Assembly: GCF_000621145.1 (NCBI RefSeq)
Contig: NZ_JHZB01000020.1
Coordinates: 1 to 64,000, forward strand
DNA from: Desulfobulbus elongatus DSM 2908
Lineage (GTDB): Bacteria; Desulfobacterota; Desulfobulbia; Desulfobulbales; Desulfobulbaceae
Direction of reading: 5' to 3'
Length of the DNA: 64,000 nt
Below, one piece after another: positions 61,431 to 64,000 of the stretch. How positions within the stretch are numbered: position 1 is the first letter of the stretch; every line of letters starts with the position of its first letter. Position numbers and translations under genes: made by a program. A model generated the notes under the pieces. It ran no database searches, had not been told where the DNA came from, and saw only the letters and a list, made by a program, of their open reading frames with translations.

Positions 61431-62351
61431 TCATCGTCGTTTCTCCGGCGGCTTGAGCAGGCCGTGGGCCCCGCTGAACCGCAGCAGGGACCGCCGGTCG
61501 ACGATGGCCCGATGGTCGATGCCGTTGCTGGCCAGGGCATTGAGCATGTCGAGCAATTGATTGCCGTTGCGCCGCACCGGGCCGTAGCAGCCCCGGCAGG
61601 GAACCCGGGCGCGGATGCACAGCGGTGTCTCTCCGCCGCCGCAACCGCCGACCGTCACCGGTCCCATGCACAGCAGCCCCTGTTCGAGCAGACAGCGCAT
61701 CGAGCCGATCGGTTCGCCGGGATCATATTCGGCGTTGGCGAGAAACCGCCGCACGGTCCGCTGGCCCTTGCCGGTACGGATCGTGGGGCAATGCTCGCAC
61801 ACGCTCTTTTCGGTCAGCTGCGGCTGCTCTCCGGCCAGCAGGGCCTCGATCACCCCAACAATCGTCTCCGGCCGGGGCGGGCAGCCGGGCAGGAACAGAT
61901 CCACCGCCACCTGCTCGTCGATGCCGTAGACCCGGTCCAGGAAGGACGAACCATCGAATGCACTTGAACATTCACCTTCATCTTCAGGAAAAACCGTGCG
62001 TAGTGTCTGGTCGACCGTCCATTGGTTGCGCAGGGCGGGAATGCCGCCGTGGGTGGCGCAGGTACCGAAGGCAACCAGGGTTTTGCAGCTTTCGCGCATG
62101 GTCCGCAGCAGCGCCAACTGCTCCCTGCTGGCCACCCCGCCCGACACCAGGCCGATCTCGGCCCGGGGCAAATCGAAGCCCGCCCCTGCCCTGTCCCCGT
62201 ATTTGTGATCCATGAGCAGGGGAAAGTGGACGATGCTCACCCGGTCGAGCAGGCCGAGGAGGCGGTCGCCGCAGTTCAACAGCGCCATCTCGCAGCCGGC
62301 GCAGGCGTGCAGCCATTCGCAGCTCAACCGGGGACGCGCCTGGTCGCTCAT
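61431..62351 (-). CDS. mvhG: Hydrogenase small subunit, MvhG type
   Basis: A 306-residue iron-sulfur subunit. SCEWLHACAGCEMALLN holds the proximal-cluster cysteines; later Cys occur in FGTCATHGG, LPGCPPRPETI, CEHCPTI, LCMGPVT and PCRGCYGPV. No Tat signal peptide is seen, so the enzyme is cytoplasmic, as expected for Mvh-type (group 3c) hydrogenases. It passes electrons from MvhA to MvhD. It starts three bp after mvhD and lies 73 bp before mvhA. Confidence 0.93.
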   Translation of the reverse strand: MSDQARPRLSCEWLHACAGCEMALLNCGDRLLGLLDRVSIVHFPLLMDHKYGDRAGAGFDLPRAEIGLVSGGVASREQLALLRTMRESCKTLVAFGTCATHGGIPALRNQWTVDQTLRTVFPEDEGECSSAFDGSSFLDRVYGIDEQVAVDLFLPGCPPRPETIVGVIEALLAGEQPQLTEKSVCEHCPTIRTGKGQRTVRRFLANAEYDPGEPIGSMRCLLEQGLLCMGPVTVGGCGGGETPLCIRARVPCRGCYGPVRRNGNQLLDMLNALASNGIDHRAIVDRRSLLRFSGAHGLLKPPEKRR

Positions 62352-62354
62352 CGT

Positions 62355-62789
62355 TTACGCCTCTTCCCCGGCCGCATCGGCAGCTTCGGCCGTGGCCGGC
62401 GCCCGCAGGGCGCACAACCGCGCGCTCATGGCCCGGAACGCCTCGGCCAGCCGCTCCGGCTCGGACGACGACACCCAGGTGAGCTGAAACCGTTCGGCGG
62501 CGATACCGAGGTCCTCCAGGGTATCGGCGATGATTTCGGCCCGGGCCAGGGCCATCTCGTTGCCCTTGATGTAGTGGCACTCGCCCAAGTGGCAGCCGAC
62601 GACGATCACGCCGTCGGCCCCCTTGTTCAGGGCATGCAGCACCATTTCCGGATGCACCATGCCCGAGCACATCACCCGGATGATCCGGATCGAGCCGGGA
62701 TACTGCAGGCGGGAGATGCCGGCCAGATCGGCGGCGGCATAGGAACACCAGTTGCAGCAGAAGGCGAGGATGACCGGCTCCCGGTTCAT
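62355..62789 (-). CDS. mvhD: MvhD / FlpD-type electron-transfer subunit
   Basis: A 144-residue 2Fe-2S protein that bridges hydrogenase and heterodisulfide reductase. It has AFCCNWCSYAAADLAGISRL and the later RVMCSGMVHP, GCHLGECHYIKGN, the expected family cysteines. Its ATG at 62789 overlaps the hdrA stop. The C-terminal tail (Ala/Glu-rich) is not conserved. Confidence 0.95.
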   Translation of the reverse strand: MNREPVILAFCCNWCSYAAADLAGISRLQYPGSIRIIRVMCSGMVHPEMVLHALNKGADGVIVVGCHLGECHYIKGNEMALARAEIIADTLEDLGIAAERFQLTWVSSSEPERLAEAFRAMSARLCALRAPATAEAADAAGEEA

Positions 62790-64000
62790 ATCGCCCCCTC
62801 CGGCGCCGGCGATTCCAGGGCCGCGTCGATCTGGGCCTCGATCTGGGCGGTGGTGAACCCGGCCACGTCAATGCCGCGTTTGGGGCAGGTACCCTGGCAG
62901 ATGCCGCAGCCCTTGCAGAGCACGCGGTCCACGGTCACGGTCGTGCGCAGCGTGCCTTCCGAGTCCCTGTATTCCGCCAGCTTGATCGCCCGGTAGGGGC
63001 AGACGTCGATGCACAGGGCGCAGTCGTCGCATCGCTCCGGATCGACCAGGGCGATGTTGGGCTCCAGGGCGATCTCCTTGCGCGCCAGCAGCCGGCCCGC
63101 CTTGGCGGCGGCGGCCAGGGCCTGGGAGATCGATTCCTCCAGCGGCTTGGGGTAATGGGCCAGGCCGGCGACGAACACGCCGTCGACATGGAATTCCACC
63201 GGCCGCAGCTTGGCGTGGGCCTCCTGGAAAAAACCGTCCTTGCTGAGCGGCAGCTTGAACATGTTGGCCAGGGCCACGGCCTCGGGGTTGGCCAGGGTGG
63301 CGGCGGCGAGGATGACCATGTCCGCCCGGATCTCCAGGGGCCGGTGGAGCACATGGTCCCACACCTCCACCAGCACGCCGCTGTCCGCCCTCCTGATCCG
63401 GGGCGGCCCGTGCTGTTCGTAGTTGATGAACACGATGCCCATCTCCCGGGCCTGGTTGTAGATCCGCTCGCGCTGGCCGTAGGTGCGGATCTCCCGGTAC
63501 AGGATGTAGATCTGGCGGGAGGGCGCCTCTTTCTTCAGCTTGATGGCGCTCTGGATCGAATGGGTGCAGCAGGATTTCGAACAGTAGGGCCGCTCCTGCG
63601 TGCGCGAGCCGACGCACTGGATGAAGACGAAGGATTTGCCGTTGGCCACCCTGGTTTCGTTGTGCATGTGCAGCTTGTCGAACTCGATCGAGGCCACCAC
63701 CTTGGGAATCTTGCCGTACTCGAACTCCTCGGGGATGTAGCGCTTGGCGCCGGTGGCGATGATGACCGCGCCGTGGTCGATGGTCCGCTTGCGGCTCGAG
63801 CCGGTGCGGATCAGGGTGGTGAAGTTGCCCACATGACCGCTGACCGCGGCGACCGTGCTGGTGTAGCTCACCTCGATGCGGGGATGCTGCTGGACCGCCT
63901 CCTTCAGTTCCTTGAGAAACCGGGGGACGTGCTCGCCGTTCCAGGTCTGGTACAGGTGCAGGGCATTGCCGCCCAACTGGGTCGTCTTTTCGGTCAGATG
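62786..64000 (-). CDS. hdrA: Heterodisulfide reductase subunit A-like protein HdrA (N-terminal part outside the window)
   Basis: The C-terminal 404 residues of a flavoprotein that splits electrons between two acceptors. It keeps the conserved CVGSRTQERPYCSKSCC cluster, FAD-binding strands (ATGAKRYIPEE, MVILAAATLANPEAV) and two C-terminal 4Fe-4S motifs (CDDCALCIDVCPYRAIKL, CKGCGICQGTCPKRGIDV). In this group H2 from Mvh reduces ferredoxin and a disulfide, usually with HdrBC. HdrB and HdrC are not in this window. The frame runs past base 64000 on the minus strand. Some relatives contain selenocysteine in the missing N-terminal part. Confidence 0.93.
   Translation of the reverse strand, partial: HLTEKTTQLGGNALHLYQTWNGEHVPRFLKELKEAVQQHPRIEVSYTSTVAAVSGHVGNFTTLIRTGSSRKRTIDHGAVIIATGAKRYIPEEFEYGKIPKVVASIEFDKLHMHNETRVANGKSFVFIQCVGSRTQERPYCSKSCCTHSIQSAIKLKKEAPSRQIYILYREIRTYGQRERIYNQAREMGIVFINYEQHGPPRIRRADSGVLVEVWDHVLHRPLEIRADMVILAAATLANPEAVALANMFKLPLSKDGFFQEAHAKLRPVEFHVDGVFVAGLAHYPKPLEESISQALAAAAKAGRLLARKEIALEPNIALVDPERCDDCALCIDVCPYRAIKLAEYRDSEGTLRTTVTVDRVLCKGCGICQGTCPKRGIDVAGFTTAQIEAQIDAALESPAPEGAI

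Noticed and set aside
1-64000. CRISPR arrays, tRNA or rRNA genes, prophage
   Set aside because: No regularly spaced direct repeats, no recognisable tRNA or rRNA sequence and no phage structural genes were seen. The HK97-fold gene at 966 is an encapsulin, shown by its cargo gene and lack of phage neighbours.

Overview
The window is a GC-rich, densely coded bacterial chromosome segment. Three things suggest a strictly anaerobic, hydrogen-using Desulfobacterota, perhaps a Desulfobulbales-type sulfate or sulfur metaboliser: an HdrA/MvhDGA electron-bifurcating hydrogenase set with its own hyp maturation genes, a selenocysteine codon in the hydrogenase large subunit, and sulfur-type exporters under sigma-54 regulators. 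The taxon is an inference; no rRNA or tRNA gene is visible.

Layout. 1-2.3 kb: the tail of a transposase, then an encapsulin nanocompartment (ferritin-like cargo plus shell) ending in a strong terminator, then a hemerythrin. 2.4-9 kb: MgtC-like protein, FMN reductase, Fe/Mn superoxide dismutase, a two-hotdog thioesterase, a NodIJ-like ABC exporter, an esterase and a small unknown. 9.7-19.4 kb: a co-directional cluster of circularly permuted ATP-grasp, alpha-E and transglutaminase proteins, a predicted peptide or amide ligation system, ending in a cupin. 19.5-22.4 kb: arsR-arsM-arsC-acr3 with two palindromic operators. 22.4-24 kb: an amidohydrolase-fold protein that has lost its metal ligands, and a small ABM-type protein. 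24.2-29 kb: TetR-regulated EmrAB-type tripartite efflux. 29-42.6 kb: a divergent sigma-54 two-component pair facing a consensus sigma-54 promoter, followed by Usp, TauE/SafE, a TIGR02186-type membrane protein, three paralogous PEP-synthase-like proteins and a stand-alone receiver. 42.6-46.6 kb: a PPP phosphatase, an aldehyde dehydrogenase, a flavodoxin-like protein and small proteins. 46.6-52.6 kb (minus strand): a haem-motif histidine kinase, a sigma-54 regulator, a YeiH-type exporter and a 57-residue membrane microprotein. 52.8-64 kb (minus strand): hdrA(partial)-mvhD-mvhG-mvhA-zinc ribbon-hypF-hypC-hypD-unknown-hypE-hypA-hypB.

How it fits together. The right end encodes a complete H2-oxidising electron-confurcation or bifurcation module with most of the factors that assemble its Ni-Fe site. 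Its large subunit reads through an in-frame UGA as selenocysteine (DPUxxCxxH), so a standard gene call would stop one residue before an active-site ligand. The least described locus is the 32-42.6 kb operon. Its PEP-synthase-like proteins keep the swivelling phosphohistidine domain but carry a shared, unfamiliar C-terminal domain in place of the PEP/pyruvate barrel. It appears to be switched on through sigma-54 by the divergent kinase-regulator pair. The left part adds oxidative-stress and iron functions (encapsulated ferritin, hemerythrin, SOD) that would suit an anaerobe facing oxygen.
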